Assembly (NCBI RefSeq): GCF_000758545.1
Contig: NZ_CP009279.1
Coordinates: 5,394,001-5,458,000, forward strand
Source: Paenibacillus sp. FSL H7-0737
GTDB taxonomy: Bacteria; Bacillota; Bacilli; Paenibacillales; Paenibacillaceae
Length of the DNA: 64,000 bases
Direction: 5' to 3'
Below the pieces are notes generated by a model, which made no database searches, was not told where the DNA came from, and saw only the letters and a program-made list of their open reading frames with translations. The number at the start of each line of letters is the position of its first letter. Position 1 is the stretch's first letter. The position numbers and the translations under genes were made by a program. Shown piece by piece: positions 45,901 through 55,400 of this stretch.

Positions 45901-46393
45901 CTATCTCCACTAGCCAAACGTCTTTTTTTTGTACCGTATGAATGTAAATTCCATCTGTCACGATATGATTACAATCTCTTGTCTTGAGCCATACATTCCG
46001 GTAGATACCCGCTCCTGAATACCATCTACTATTCGGACTCTGATGCACAACCTTCACTAGAATTTCATTTTCCCCGTCTATGAGCATATCTGTAATCTCG
46101 TATTCAAAGGAAGAATAACCGTATTTCCACTCCCCAACCCATTGATGATTCACATAAATCGTGGAGTCCATATAAATACCATCAAAACACAGCAATAGCT
46201 GCTCATCGTTCTTAGTATTTATAAAATACTTTCGATACCAGCCAATACTATTCTCATATAAGTCTAACGTGTTATAAATCAACCAATCATGTGGGAGATC
46301 GACGGGATGGAAATCCAAGGACTCAGCATTCGTCACTTCTAAAGTACTCTTGGCGAATTCCCAGCCCTCATTAAATAATCTTTTCTGATTCAA
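42953..46393 (-). CDS. Glycoside hydrolase family 2 (beta-galactosidase or beta-glucuronidase type)
   Basis: 1146 residues, no signal peptide, so cytoplasmic. Order: GH2 sugar-binding domain (PHDWLIYNTLDLYENSIGWY), Ig-like domain, TIM barrel with the acid/base glutamate in LLMWSIGNEIYDTH (about residue 385) and the nucleophile glutamate in IIYGSETASIV (about 464). Then come a DUF4982-like region, further Ig-like domains, and a CBM6-like C-terminus (about 1000-1146). The SETAS nucleophile context is typical of DUF4982-bearing beta-galactosidases, but the operon with GH67 also allows a beta-glucuronidase or other hemicellulose activity. The start is a TTG behind AAGGAAG, since no suitable ATG precedes the first domain. 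Confidence 0.9.
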   Translation of the reverse strand: MNQKRLFNEGWEFAKSTLEVTNAESLDFHPVDLPHDWLIYNTLDLYENSIGWYRKYFINTKNDEQLLLCFDGIYMDSTIYVNHQWVGEWKYGYSSFEYEITDMLIDGENEILVKVVHQSPNSRWYSGAGIYRNVWLKTRDCNHIVTDGIYIHTVQKKDVWLVEIDTDVSITGDMRLSQTILYKDREIKTCVEKISAVELTQATSRVSQVLTVENPLLWSPGEPHLYQLKTELQHKAPDQGSDDVWTTIEEVTQCIGFRTIVLDPQEGMLLNGLKIKLNGVCEHHDLGALGSAFHTAALRRRLEILKDMGVNAIRTAHNMPAAELMDLADEVGLLVVSEAFDMWERSKTTYDYARFFKDWALKDVRSWVMRDRNHPSLLMWSIGNEIYDTHADKRGQELTSMLMEAVLQYDPKGNGKVTIGSNYMPWENAQKCADIVKVAGYNYAEKYYHQHHAEHPDWIIYGSETASIVQSRGIYHFPFEQSILADDDEQCSALGNSSTSWGAKSAEACIIAERDAAFSLGQFIWTGFDYIGEPTPYHTKNSYFGQIDTATFKKDSYYIYRAAWTNYKEHPMVHIFPYWDFNPGQMIDVRVCSNAPKIELQFNGETVGTYEIDHVHGTQLAGWWKIPYEAGELKAIAYDEADQIIAVDIRKSFGDASRICLKADKGTLLANGTDLIFIEITMEDERGNAVENANNRVQVQVGGAGRLIGLDNGDSTDYDPYKGTSRRLFSGKLMAIVAASLEAGTITVEVTSKGVVGSKLKLQSLPVADRGIGISANTRNLALPCVMGNVEEIPLRKIEIISHSGQQFNENRREMNVHAILYPKDTSYTEVEWSIVNDAGIESNLARLEQLGQEAKITALGDGSFRVRCMSKNGTEKTKLISQLEFTASGLGTAYKDPYGFISGGLYDEVKGEVGNGNERGVATSRDGETQVAYREIDFGTYGSDLITIPLFALSSEAYELQIWEGMPDEENSELLADVIYQKESQWNVYQEATYLLSKRLTGISSICFVLQKKVHIKGFSFVKKNRAFEQNRAVDCDRIYGDTFTIAEQGVEGIGNNVSLVFEQMDFTTEGTSKLVICGRSPIDKNTIHLCFEEGEASNNQLIEFTQSDGYVERVFELEKVTGEQKVTFIFLPGSQFDFGWFRFE

Positions 46394-46489
46394 GGTGTAT
46401 CTTCCTTTCTTCTCATAGGACTATGAAACAAAGGGATGGAGCAATAGAAGGAGTGGCCCTGCTGGACACACTCCTCCTACTGCTAATAT

Positions 46490-48580
46490 TTAGTATATTG
46501 TACGTTGATGCTGGTCTGGGATACCGCTTTTTCGATAGAAATACGTATTGATGATATCTCTCCACTCGCGGGCATGTAGTACCTGTTCATGCAGACGGTC
46601 TGCCACCTGCCCATACCTGCTGTCGTCCATTTTCCCCTCAAGGGATTCCCACTTCTCTTTCAGCCCTGCTGCGCGATCCACGCCATCAAAATGCGTATCA
46701 TAAATATGCTGGATGACCGTTTTACCAGATTTAAGAGTATGCGTATACGGTACATGATGAAAGAACAGTAATAGCTCATCTGGACAAGTAGCTACCGATT
46801 CATAAAAATCTACATTCGCTCCTTGATACTGAGCAACATATCCCGTACCCGTCTTTATTGTCCGGTCTACGCCAATCCCTTGTAAGTCTGCAAAATGATA
46901 CGTTCCCCATTTCGAATATTCATATCCATCCACATTTGGACCGTAATGATGATCAGGATTGACCATCCAGCCTACCCCAAGCGGCGAAGTATAAGATTCA
47001 TAGATATTCCAGGAGGTTAACAAGATCTCACGAATCGTATCTATTAACTGCTCATCCTCTGCACTGAACGTGAGCATTGTCCATTCCTTCGCGATTTGCT
47101 CTGCACTTAATTCCGGATTCCAAGCGAGACGACCGTAACCATATAGATTGGCCTGCGCTAACAAATGCCCCGTCCAGTTATGATCATTGCCAATATTTGA
47201 AACAGCAGCGAAGCCGCTATATTTATAACCGTACATGGATCCATCGACGACCCGTTTCACCGATGACTCCGAATCCGTTGCGTACGTATTAAAATCAAGA
47301 ACTTCCTTCCATTGAGGGACGAGGTAGCAGACATGACGCTGTTGGCCTGTATATTCCTGCGTAATTTGGAACTCAATCATCATATTCGTATGCTCCATGG
47401 CACCGAACAGCGGAGATACGCCTTCCCGTACTTGGAAATCCATAGGACCATTCTTCACCTGTAAAATAACATTCTCCATGAACTGGCCATCCAGCGGTTT
47501 AAAGTGATCATATGCCGCTCGTGCACGATCGGTGGAGCGATCCCGCCAATCCTGTTTGCAATTGTAAACGAAGCAGCGCCAGATGACGATTCCCCCGAAA
47601 GGCAATAAAGCTTCAGCCAGCATGTTCGAACCTTCTGCATGATCACGATCATAAGTGAATGGACCTGGACGATTCTCTGAATCAGCTTTTACGAGGAAAC
47701 CGCCGAAATCTGGAATCAATTTATAAATTTCTACCGCCTTTGCCTTCCACCATTGGCGTACATCAGTATCTAACGGATCAGCTGTATTCAATCCACCGAT
47801 TTCGATCGGGCTAGCATAGTTAATACTTAGGAATAGCTTCACCCCGTAGTTACGGAAGATATCGGCAATCCTCGCGATGTCAGGCAGATAGCGCTCTGTA
47901 ATAAACATCGTTTCAAACCGATGTACATTGACATTGTTTATAGCAATCGCATTGATTCCAATCGAAGCGAGCATTCTCGCATAATCTTCCAATCGATCAA
48001 AGTCCTTAGTGATTTCGTTGTCTGAGTAAAATATGGACTTCCCTGCGTAACCACGTTCGATGCTTCCATCGATGTTATCCCATTGATTCATCATGCGGAG
48101 CGTATTTACCGGCTGATCCAACATATCCAACGCCTTAATCGATTGACCCGTTCCAAGCAAGCGTAGGAATGCAAATACACCGTACAGTAAACCCACGGGT
48201 GTGGAAGCACCAATTGCAATACAGTCCTTCTCCGTGTTTGTTCGAATGGCATATCCTTCTGATCCAATTGCTGTCCTTGTAGCCTCGCTAAAGGTATGCG
48301 TAATCAACGGATGATTACTATCAAACGTACCGATTGCAATACAAGCTTGTTTATCTTTATCCTGAGATTCAGCAATGGTAGCATCTATATCCAGCATTCC
48401 TTGTATGCCACGTGTTAGTTCTTGCACAGCACTTTTGATCACTGGATGATCCTGTTCGGGGATCAAAATGTTATTGCACCAAGAAGCATAGCGCTCTCTT
48501 ACGGTACTCGATTGAATATAAGGATATTCGAGCCAAGCTTTATACCCTGCGTTATGTAATTCTGTCTTTTGTTCTGCCAT
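46490..48580 (-). CDS. aguA: Alpha-glucuronidase, GH67
   Basis: 696 residues, cytoplasmic. It cleaves the alpha-1,2 bond between (4-O-methyl-)glucuronate and the terminal xylose of aldouronic acids. Catalytic candidates by alignment to known GH67 enzymes are the glutamate in FLVKADSENRPGP (about 299) as acid, the aspartate in VKNGPMDFQVREG (about 380), and the glutamate in QITQEYTG (about 407) as base pair. The N-terminal domain and C-terminal helical domain match the family length (about 680-690). It is the first gene of the GH67-GH2-dehydrogenase operon, divergent from an AraC regulator. Its product would feed the nearby uxu genes. Confidence 0.96.
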   Translation of the reverse strand: MAEQKTELHNAGYKAWLEYPYIQSSTVRERYASWCNNILIPEQDHPVIKSAVQELTRGIQGMLDIDATIAESQDKDKQACIAIGTFDSNHPLITHTFSEATRTAIGSEGYAIRTNTEKDCIAIGASTPVGLLYGVFAFLRLLGTGQSIKALDMLDQPVNTLRMMNQWDNIDGSIERGYAGKSIFYSDNEITKDFDRLEDYARMLASIGINAIAINNVNVHRFETMFITERYLPDIARIADIFRNYGVKLFLSINYASPIEIGGLNTADPLDTDVRQWWKAKAVEIYKLIPDFGGFLVKADSENRPGPFTYDRDHAEGSNMLAEALLPFGGIVIWRCFVYNCKQDWRDRSTDRARAAYDHFKPLDGQFMENVILQVKNGPMDFQVREGVSPLFGAMEHTNMMIEFQITQEYTGQQRHVCYLVPQWKEVLDFNTYATDSESSVKRVVDGSMYGYKYSGFAAVSNIGNDHNWTGHLLAQANLYGYGRLAWNPELSAEQIAKEWTMLTFSAEDEQLIDTIREILLTSWNIYESYTSPLGVGWMVNPDHHYGPNVDGYEYSKWGTYHFADLQGIGVDRTIKTGTGYVAQYQGANVDFYESVATCPDELLLFFHHVPYTHTLKSGKTVIQHIYDTHFDGVDRAAGLKEKWESLEGKMDDSRYGQVADRLHEQVLHAREWRDIINTYFYRKSGIPDQHQRTIY

Positions 48581-48625
48581 AATTCGATGTCCTCCATTAG
48601 TGAGTAAGACTTTTTAATCTAGATG

Positions 48626-48655
48626 TTGCTAGCTGTGCAATGGTTCTCTTATACT
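48626..48655 (+). promoter_or_regulatory. Candidate promoter of the AraC gene
   Basis: TTGCTA (-35) and TATACT (-10) are 18 bp apart, about 50 nt before the GTG start. A partial cre-like sequence (TGTAAACGATAGGT) follows directly. It matches only the left half of the consensus well. Confidence 0.5.
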
Positions 48656-48705
48656 TTTGTAAACGATAGGTTATCCGCATCCCTACTAATAGGAGGAACA
48701 CGAAT

Positions 48706-49590
48706 GTGACGTACCATGAGCAGCAGGACTTACAACCGTTCCATCTCTATTTTGTATATAAAAGAACAAGTACAAATACAGACGACTATCAAGGTACATT
48801 CCATGCTCATCAGGGTGTTGAAATTCTTATTGTTCATGAAGGTAAAGGGACGCTGATTATTGATCAAAATAGCTATGAAATAAAGCCAGGGATGATTTGT
48901 ATTTTCCAGCCGTATCAACTGCATCATATTCAAATTGAAATTAATGAGGCGGTTCCGTTCGTGCGTTCGATCGTGCATTATGAGCCCAGCATATTTAAAG
49001 CTTATTTTGAAAAGTGGCCCATCCTACAGAGCTTTTTCAATCATATTCACAGCGGCAATTCTGCCTCACCTCGATGGTATGAACAGCAGGACCTGCAATC
49101 CCTGATAGCTCTTCTGAAGGATCTGGATAAAGCGCTTCCAACTTTGCACAAAAATGATTTCATGGAAGAGGTCTCATTGTTTCTCATCACGTTCCTACGT
49201 ACTTTAAAGCCGCTTTGGGATACACAGCAGAAGCCGGCCTCCATGGAACAATTGCTTCGTAAACCACATCAGGCAGAACGTATTATGGAATGGCTGCAGT
49301 TGCATTACAAGGAACCTTTGCGGCTTGATCAAATGAGCAAGGCTCTGCATCTTTCACCCCATCATTTATCCCACTTGTTCAAGGAATGTACAGGCAGCAG
49401 TATTTCCGATTATTTAACGGTCAAAAGAATGCAGGAAGCCGTTCATCTTCTGACTTCAAGCAAATACACAGTTGCACACATCGCCGAGGAAGTGGGGATC
49501 ACAAATTGCTCTCATTTTTGCAAATTGTTCAAAACCCATTTCGGAACAACGCCTAATCAATTTCGGAAGCAATGGCATTTGCATCATTGA
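48706..49590 (+). CDS. AraC-family transcriptional regulator
   Basis: 294 residues. An N-terminal cupin-type sensing domain (HAHQGVEILIVHEGKGTLII, then GMICIFQPYQLHHIQI) and a C-terminal double helix-turn-helix (LDQMSKALHLSPHHLSHLFK and VAHIAEEVGITNCSHFCKLF, ending GTTPNQFRKQW) are both intact. The start is a GTG, 9 nt after AGGAGG. An ATG two bases earlier is followed at once by TGA and cannot encode it. The gene is divergent from the GH67 operon and likely activates it in response to a sugar from xylan. It has a helix-rich linker of about 80 residues. Confidence 0.92.
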   Translation: MTYHEQQDLQPFHLYFVYKRTSTNTDDYQGTFHAHQGVEILIVHEGKGTLIIDQNSYEIKPGMICIFQPYQLHHIQIEINEAVPFVRSIVHYEPSIFKAYFEKWPILQSFFNHIHSGNSASPRWYEQQDLQSLIALLKDLDKALPTLHKNDFMEEVSLFLITFLRTLKPLWDTQQKPASMEQLLRKPHQAERIMEWLQLHYKEPLRLDQMSKALHLSPHHLSHLFKECTGSSISDYLTVKRMQEAVHLLTSSKYTVAHIAEEVGITNCSHFCKLFKTHFGTTPNQFRKQWHLHH

Positions 49591-49674
49591 GTTGTCGAAC
49601 ATCCCAGCTGGATTCCTTGTTAACATCATATCAAGTTGGTTCGTGAGCAGGTATTCGCATCTTGTGCAAAAATG

Positions 49675-49723
49675 CCGCTACTTTGCGATTTACACCTAAT
49701 TGTAAGTTAGTTTCAAGTAGCGG
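49675..49723. other. Nested inverted repeat downstream of the AraC gene
   Basis: Outer arms CCGCTACTT and AAGTAGCGG (9 bp) enclose an inner TTACA/TGTAA hairpin. There is no T-run after it, so it is a poor terminator. It may be an intergenic repeat copy or a structured RNA end. Confidence 0.5.
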
Positions 49724-49758
49724 AAATCTAGCACTTTACATTTACTGGATTCCGGAGC

Positions 49759-49790
49759 ACAATAATGAGTGAGCGCTCACTCATTATTGT
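49759..49790. promoter_or_regulatory. 32-bp perfect palindrome, probable TetR operator
   Basis: The two 16-base halves are exact reverse complements. The left half is ACAATAATGAGTGAGC. TGAGTGA/TCACTCA arms are typical of TetR-family operators. It lies about 65 nt before the ABC-transporter ATPase start and upstream of an operon that also encodes a TetR protein, so autorepression of the exporter operon is likely. The -10 probably overlaps it, but I cannot place it with certainty. Confidence 0.85.
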
Positions 49791-49852
49791 TGTGCAGAGC
49801 ACTCAGTAACACCACTTTGTATCCCAGACTATTCAGAATCGAGGAGATGAAT

Positions 49853-50584
49853 ATGGGTTCGGAAGTTCCAGTCATTTCAGTGAGCCATGTTAGTAAAGCC
49901 TTTGGAGACAAACAGGTGCTCGAAGATATTTCACTTCAAGTGGAGCGTGCGGAAACCTTCGGCATATTAGGGCCCTCTGGCTCCGGAAAAACAACGCTAG
50001 TAAAGCTGCTTACAGGTATCGATGAGGTGACCTCAGGTGAGGTAAAGGTGCTTGGTGTCACCATGCCTAAGTTATCCATGCTGCAGCAAATTGGATACAT
50101 GGCTCAATCTGATGCCCTATATACGGAACTCAGCGCAAAAGAAAATCTGGAGTTCTTCGCTGCGCTATATGGACTAAAAGGTGCGGAGCGCGGAAAACGC
50201 ATCAAAGCTGTTATGGAACTAGTAGATCTTCAGGAGCATCTGCGCAAAAGAGTAGATCAATACTCTGGCGGAATGAAACGCCGCCTATCCCTGGCGATTG
50301 CGCTGCTTCATGAGCCTCCGCTACTTCTTCTTGATGAGCCAACAGTTGGTATCGATCCTGTACTCCGACTATCCATCTGGAAAGAACTAAAAGCGCTGAA
50401 CGAGAAAGGTACCACGATTGTACTCACTACGCATGTCATGGATGAAGCTGAGAAATGTGATCGCCTTGGAATGATCCGTGATGGCAAGCTGCTTGCCGCC
50501 GACACACCTGCCGGACTGCTTGAAGCCACTGGCTCAGCTTCTATTGAAGAAGCCTTTCTATATTATGGAGGTGTCCGTTCATGA
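49853..50584 (+). CDS. ABC transporter ATP-binding protein (ABC-2 type exporter)
   Basis: 243 residues from the chosen start. Walker A is GPSGSGKTTLVKLL, the Q-loop is YMAQSDALY, the signature YSGGMKRRLSLA, Walker B LLLLDEPTVGIDP, and the H-loop TTHVMDEAEK. It powers the permease encoded next. In-frame ATG codons at 49769 (inside the operator palindrome) and 49847 are poor candidates. GAGGAG ends 6 nt before 49853. It overlaps the permease start (ATGA). Substrate unknown. Such exporters under TetR control commonly handle drugs or peptides. Confidence 0.93.
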   Translation: MGSEVPVISVSHVSKAFGDKQVLEDISLQVERAETFGILGPSGSGKTTLVKLLTGIDEVTSGEVKVLGVTMPKLSMLQQIGYMAQSDALYTELSAKENLEFFAALYGLKGAERGKRIKAVMELVDLQEHLRKRVDQYSGGMKRRLSLAIALLHEPPLLLLDEPTVGIDPVLRLSIWKELKALNEKGTTIVLTTHVMDEAEKCDRLGMIRDGKLLAADTPAGLLEATGSASIEEAFLYYGGVRS

Positions 50585-51636
50585 GAATTCGAGCGATCAC
50601 CTTACGGATTTTGCGACAATTTATTCATGATAAAAGAACGATGGCCTTAATGTTCATTGCACCGCTCGTCGTTCTAAGTTTAATGAGCTTGGTATTCAAC
50701 GGGGACGCCTATGAGCCAAAAATTGGAGTATCCGGTGTGCCACTAAATATCTCAGCTGCGTTAAAAGAAGAAAATACCACAATTAAAGAGTATCCCAGCG
50801 AAGAGCTAGGGAAAAGTGCTCTAGTAGAAGGAAAGATTGACGCTTTGATCACTTTGGACGGAAACGTTGGGAATTCAGGAGTCATCCCTCAAGTGTTGTT
50901 AGAGGGTAGCAACCCTACAGCCAACAAGGCGGTAATTATGACGCTTCAAAAGCTTTCTCAGAAGCTCCTTCCAAGTACAGAGAAACAGCTGCAATTACAG
51001 CCCCAGATCAGCTACTTATACGGTTCTGAGAATATGAAGACGATTGACCGCTTCGGTCCGATTATGATTGGTGTATTTGTTTTCTTTTTCGTATTCCTGA
51101 TTGCCGGTGTTTCTTTCCTGCGAGAGCGGACTACAGGCACCCTTGAACGTTTACTTTCCACTCCTTTAAAAAGATGGGAGATTGTACTCGGGTATGTATG
51201 TGGTTTCGGCATTTTTACCGTATTTCAAGCGCTGTTGATCTCGTGGTTTTCCATTCAGATTCTTGGCATTATGATGACGGGAAGCTTTGGTTACGTAATG
51301 CTGATCACCTTACTCCTGTCAATGACTGCACTGACGCTGGGCACGCTATTATCTGCTTTTGCAGCCAACGAGCTACAGATGATTCAGTTCATCCCGCTTA
51401 TTATCGTGCCACAAGTTTTCCTCAGCGGACTGTTCCCACTCGACACCCTACCGCTATGGCTACAGCGCATCGGCTACGCAACCCCAATTTATTATGGATC
51501 AGAAGCGCTTATGAACATCATGATCCGTGACAAAGGATGGAATTCCATCGCTCTGGATGTCTATGTGCTGATCGGGTTTTCACTATTATTCATGGTGCTG
51601 AATGTATTGGCACTACGCAAACACCGGAAAATGTAG
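50581..51636 (+). CDS. ABC-2 type transporter permease
   Basis: 351 residues. One N-terminal helix (MALMFIAPLVVLSLMSLVFN), an external domain (about 45-165) and a C-terminal set of five helices (FGPIMIGVFVFFFVFLIAGV onward). It shows RTTGTLERLLSTPLKRWEI, the conserved loop of ABC-2 permeases, and the region FIPLIIVPQVFLSGLFPLDT. It forms the membrane part of the exporter with the preceding ATPase, with a 4-bp overlap between the two genes. Confidence 0.92.
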   Translation: MRIRAITLRILRQFIHDKRTMALMFIAPLVVLSLMSLVFNGDAYEPKIGVSGVPLNISAALKEENTTIKEYPSEELGKSALVEGKIDALITLDGNVGNSGVIPQVLLEGSNPTANKAVIMTLQKLSQKLLPSTEKQLQLQPQISYLYGSENMKTIDRFGPIMIGVFVFFFVFLIAGVSFLRERTTGTLERLLSTPLKRWEIVLGYVCGFGIFTVFQALLISWFSIQILGIMMTGSFGYVMLITLLLSMTALTLGTLLSAFAANELQMIQFIPLIIVPQVFLSGLFPLDTLPLWLQRIGYATPIYYGSEALMNIMIRDKGWNSIALDVYVLIGFSLLFMVLNVLALRKHRKM

Positions 51637-51694
51637 CCTCACTAAGAACTTTCATCGGTTGAACGGAATGAACCAAGTTTGGAGGATAATTGTA

Positions 51695-52384
51695 ATGAAA
51701 GAACATGATTCTGCGGAACGAAATATAGAAGAGCAGTGGATTGAAGAGCTGCTGGCCATAAGTGAAGAGGATAAACTGACACCGAAGCAGATTTCCATTT
51801 TGCATGCGGCGATTGAGGTGTTCTCCGAAAAAGGTTACGCTGCTGCTGCGACTAGTGAAATTGCTCAAAAGGCAGGCGTAGCAGAGGGTACGATTTTCCG
51901 ATATTACAAAACCAAAAAAGATTTACTGCTCTCCATCATTGGCCCCACCATGAGTCGTATGCTCGCTCCTTTTGTACTGCGGAATTTCAACGGGGTACTC
52001 GATGTTCCCTATGACAGCTTCGAAGAATTCCTACGGTCATTTATCGTCAATCGTCTGGAGTTCGCCCGTAGAAATTTTAAAATGCTAAAGATTCTGATAC
52101 AGGAGATTCCTTTCCAACCGTTGCTCAGAGAACAGTTCGCAGAAAATATTCTAAGCAAGGTGCTGGAGCGCGTCATAGAAATTGTTGAACACTTCAAGGC
52201 AAAAGGTGAAGTCATTGAATTACCCACACCCGCTATTCTACGTTTCACTATTTCATCCATTGGTGGGTATCTGCTTAATCGCCTGCTGCTACAACCGGAG
52301 AAGGACTGGAACGATGAGGAAGAGATTAACCTGACGATCCGTTTTATTATGCACGGGATTAGTGGAGTAGCAGCCCCTATTTGA
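51695..52384 (+). CDS. TetR-family transcriptional regulator
   Basis: 229 residues from the chosen start. The N-terminal HTH domain is AAIEVFSEKGYAAAATSEIA, then QKAGVAEGTIFRYYKTKKDL. The C-terminal ligand domain is helical and divergent. An upstream in-frame start lies inside the permease gene. GGAGG sits 9 nt before the ATG at 51695. It is the third gene of the exporter operon and the natural candidate to bind the 32-bp palindrome at 49759-49790. There is about 80 bp before the next gene, with no visible terminator. Confidence 0.9.
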   Translation: MKEHDSAERNIEEQWIEELLAISEEDKLTPKQISILHAAIEVFSEKGYAAAATSEIAQKAGVAEGTIFRYYKTKKDLLLSIIGPTMSRMLAPFVLRNFNGVLDVPYDSFEEFLRSFIVNRLEFARRNFKMLKILIQEIPFQPLLREQFAENILSKVLERVIEIVEHFKAKGEVIELPTPAILRFTISSIGGYLLNRLLLQPEKDWNDEEEINLTIRFIMHGISGVAAPI

Positions 52385-52466
52385 TGCGCACGCCCGTTCT
52401 GTTATCATAAGGACTATATAATAATCGGACTTTTCGAAGAACAAGTTACGAGGAAGGAATTATGTT

Positions 52467-55400
52467 ATGGGCTTTAGTGTGACAGAACGGGTAATTAAGC
52501 TGCTGTGCGGCAAGTCTATTTTTGAAAAAGGATTGGCTTATTACCAGTCAGGAAGCGTCGATATAATAGATGTTGAAGAACGTAATGAATCCATCCCAGA
52601 TCTTCCCCGCTCTCGTTATGAAGCGCTCGTTCAAGGGGGCATTGGCTACGAAGTCATGGTTGTCATCGATATCGACGGTGATGTCACGGCAGAATGTACT
52701 TGTCCTGCTTACACGCATGGAGGGCCTTTCTGCAAACATATCGCAGCCGTACTGATCAGCATTGATGCCCTTGAAACTGCTGGAGAACGGCCAGACCGTA
52801 CCGGAACTTCCAGTCATTCTACTATTGAAGATACTGGAGTCTTAACCCCACGTAATGTTACGGATTCTACGCGAGACATGGGAGGAAGGTCCAGAGACCA
52901 GCATCTTGTGAGCAGCCTGCTAGGCATGTTCACCAACCATAAGCCGCGTCCGAGCGGTACTGGGGCTTTTATAGATAATAGAATCCCTTTAAATGTCGAG
53001 TTCATCTGCAAGCCATTCACTTACAGCTATAGCACTACCATGCTTGGAATAGAAATGAAAATCGGCTCGAAACGACTATATGTCGTTCATAGAATAAGAG
53101 GTTTTCTGGAACGTGTACATCGTGGAGAAACCTTCGAATTCTCCAAGCATTTCGTCTATGACCCTGCCATTCACAGCTTTCGGAAGGAAGATAACATCGT
53201 TCTTCAGAAGCTAATTGAAATTGTCTTAAATGAAAAAATGTATCGCGATAACATCACTAACTACTCTCCATATGGTGGCAGCCTGGGGGGAGATCGCCTG
53301 CTGGCTATCCCTCCTTTTTTCTGGGAGACGCTTCAGCCCGCACTTTCAGAGGTTCCGTCGGTATATCTGCAACAAGAAGAGGTGTTGTACGAAGGCATTC
53401 ATATGCCTAATGAAGCACCGCCCCTTAGCTTTGCGTTCGAGCAAGCCGAAGGCGAAGGCTACCATCTGGATATTCAAGGACTGGAGCAGATCTCAGTTCT
53501 GGAAGATTACGGACTCGTGCTGTCTGAAGGTAAGCTGTTGAAGCTAACTGCTCAGGAATGCATGCGCCTATCTGAGATGAAGAAAATGCTGGAATCCTCT
53601 CGTCGAGATGGCATCGATATTGCCCCCGAACAAATGGAGCCTTTTATGGACAAGGTTATTCCTGGTCTGAAAAAACTGGGAAACGTGCATATCGCCGACT
53701 CTATTGCTGATCGAATTGTGCAACATAAGCTTATAGCGAGGCTCTATCTGGACCGTGTGCGAGATCGACTGCTCGCCGGGCTAGAGTTTCAGTATGGTGA
53801 CATTATCATCAATCCTTTGGATGAAAAAGCCCATGTTCGCGGTACGGACTTGATTCTTATACGCGACGGTGAAGGAGAGGCCCGAATTCTGGAGCTGATG
53901 GAGCATGAATCCTTCGCCAAAACCGAAGGCGGGTATATTATGACGGATGAGGACGGTGAGTACGATTTTTTATACCACACGATTCCGTTGCTTGAACCAC
54001 TATTGACGGTCTATGCGACCACCGCTGTCAAAGAAAGACTATTCACGGGAACTACGCCACCAAAAGTGAGTATTAGTTGGAATGAGAAAACCGACTGGCT
54101 TGATTTTAAATTCGACATGGGTGGTATTCCAGAATCTGAGATTGTGATGGTCTTAAAATCACTTCAGGATAAACGTAAATACTACCGATTGCCCGAAGGG
54201 GCACTGCTACCTCTGGAGAGCGAGGAGCTCCAAGAAATCATCACCTTTATGAACGAGATGGGCATTCGAGAAGGTGAGATTAAAGGTGTGCAATTTTCTT
54301 TACCAGTCGTTCGTGGGTTACACTTAACCTCTTCCGATTCTCAAAGTGACTCAGTCAAGCTAAGCAGATCCTTTAAACGATTACTTGCGAATATGCACAA
54401 TCCTGAGAACCTTGATTTCCCTATACCAGATAGTCTGGCTCCTGTGCTCCGGGATTATCAGCAGTATGGATTTCAGTGGCTGAAGACGCTGGCCCATTAC
54501 CGTTTCGGGGGAATTTTAGCGGATGATATGGGTCTTGGCAAAACGCTGCAGAGTATCGCTTTTCTGCTCTCTGAGCTTCCGGATATTCGTCAGAGTGGTC
54601 TGCCCGCTCTTATTGTCGCTCCTGCCTCTCTCACCTACAATTGGCATAATGAGCTTAAAAAGTTCACGCCTGAGATTAAGGCTGTTATTGCAGATGGAAG
54701 CTTAACGGAACGCGGTCGAATTTTAAAAAATGCAGCGAAGGCGGATGTAATTATCACCTCTTACCCGCTGCTTCGAAGAGATGTTCAGTTGTATGCTAAG
54801 AAATCTTTTCACACCCTGATTCTCGATGAAGCGCAAACCATAAAGAACCATACGACGCAGACCGCTCAAGCAGTTATGGCTCTTCAAGCCCGGCATCGTT
54901 TTGCACTTACTGGGACTCCTGTTGAGAATGCGCTAGAAGATCTATGGTCCATCTTCGGCACTGTGTTTCCCGGGTTATTTCCAGGTAAGAAGGCTTTTCA
55001 CGATTTGCCGAGGGAAACTATCGCTAAACGGGCACGTCCTTTTTTGCTGCGGCGCTTAAAGAGTGATGTGTTAAAAGAATTGCCTGAGAAAATCGAATCA
55101 CTCCAAGCCTGTGAGCTGTTCCCTGAGCAGAAGAAGTTATATGTCGCTTATCTCGCCCGTTTGAAAAAAGAGGCGCTTAAGCATCTGACCCAGGATAGCT
55201 TCGGTAATAATAATCGGATTAAAATCCTTGCTGGTCTCACCCGTCTGCGCCAGCTATGCTGTCACCCGGCTCTATTTGTGGATGGGTATGAAGGAAGCTC
55301 CGCCAAGTTCGAGCAGCTGTTTGAAATCATAGAGGAATGCCGCAGTTCAGGTAAACGAATGCTAGTATTCTCCCAGTTCACAGAAATGCTCGGTTTGATT

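Noticed and set aside
48658..48671. Catabolite-response (cre) site before the AraC gene
   Set aside because: Only the left half fits the consensus. The right half is broken.
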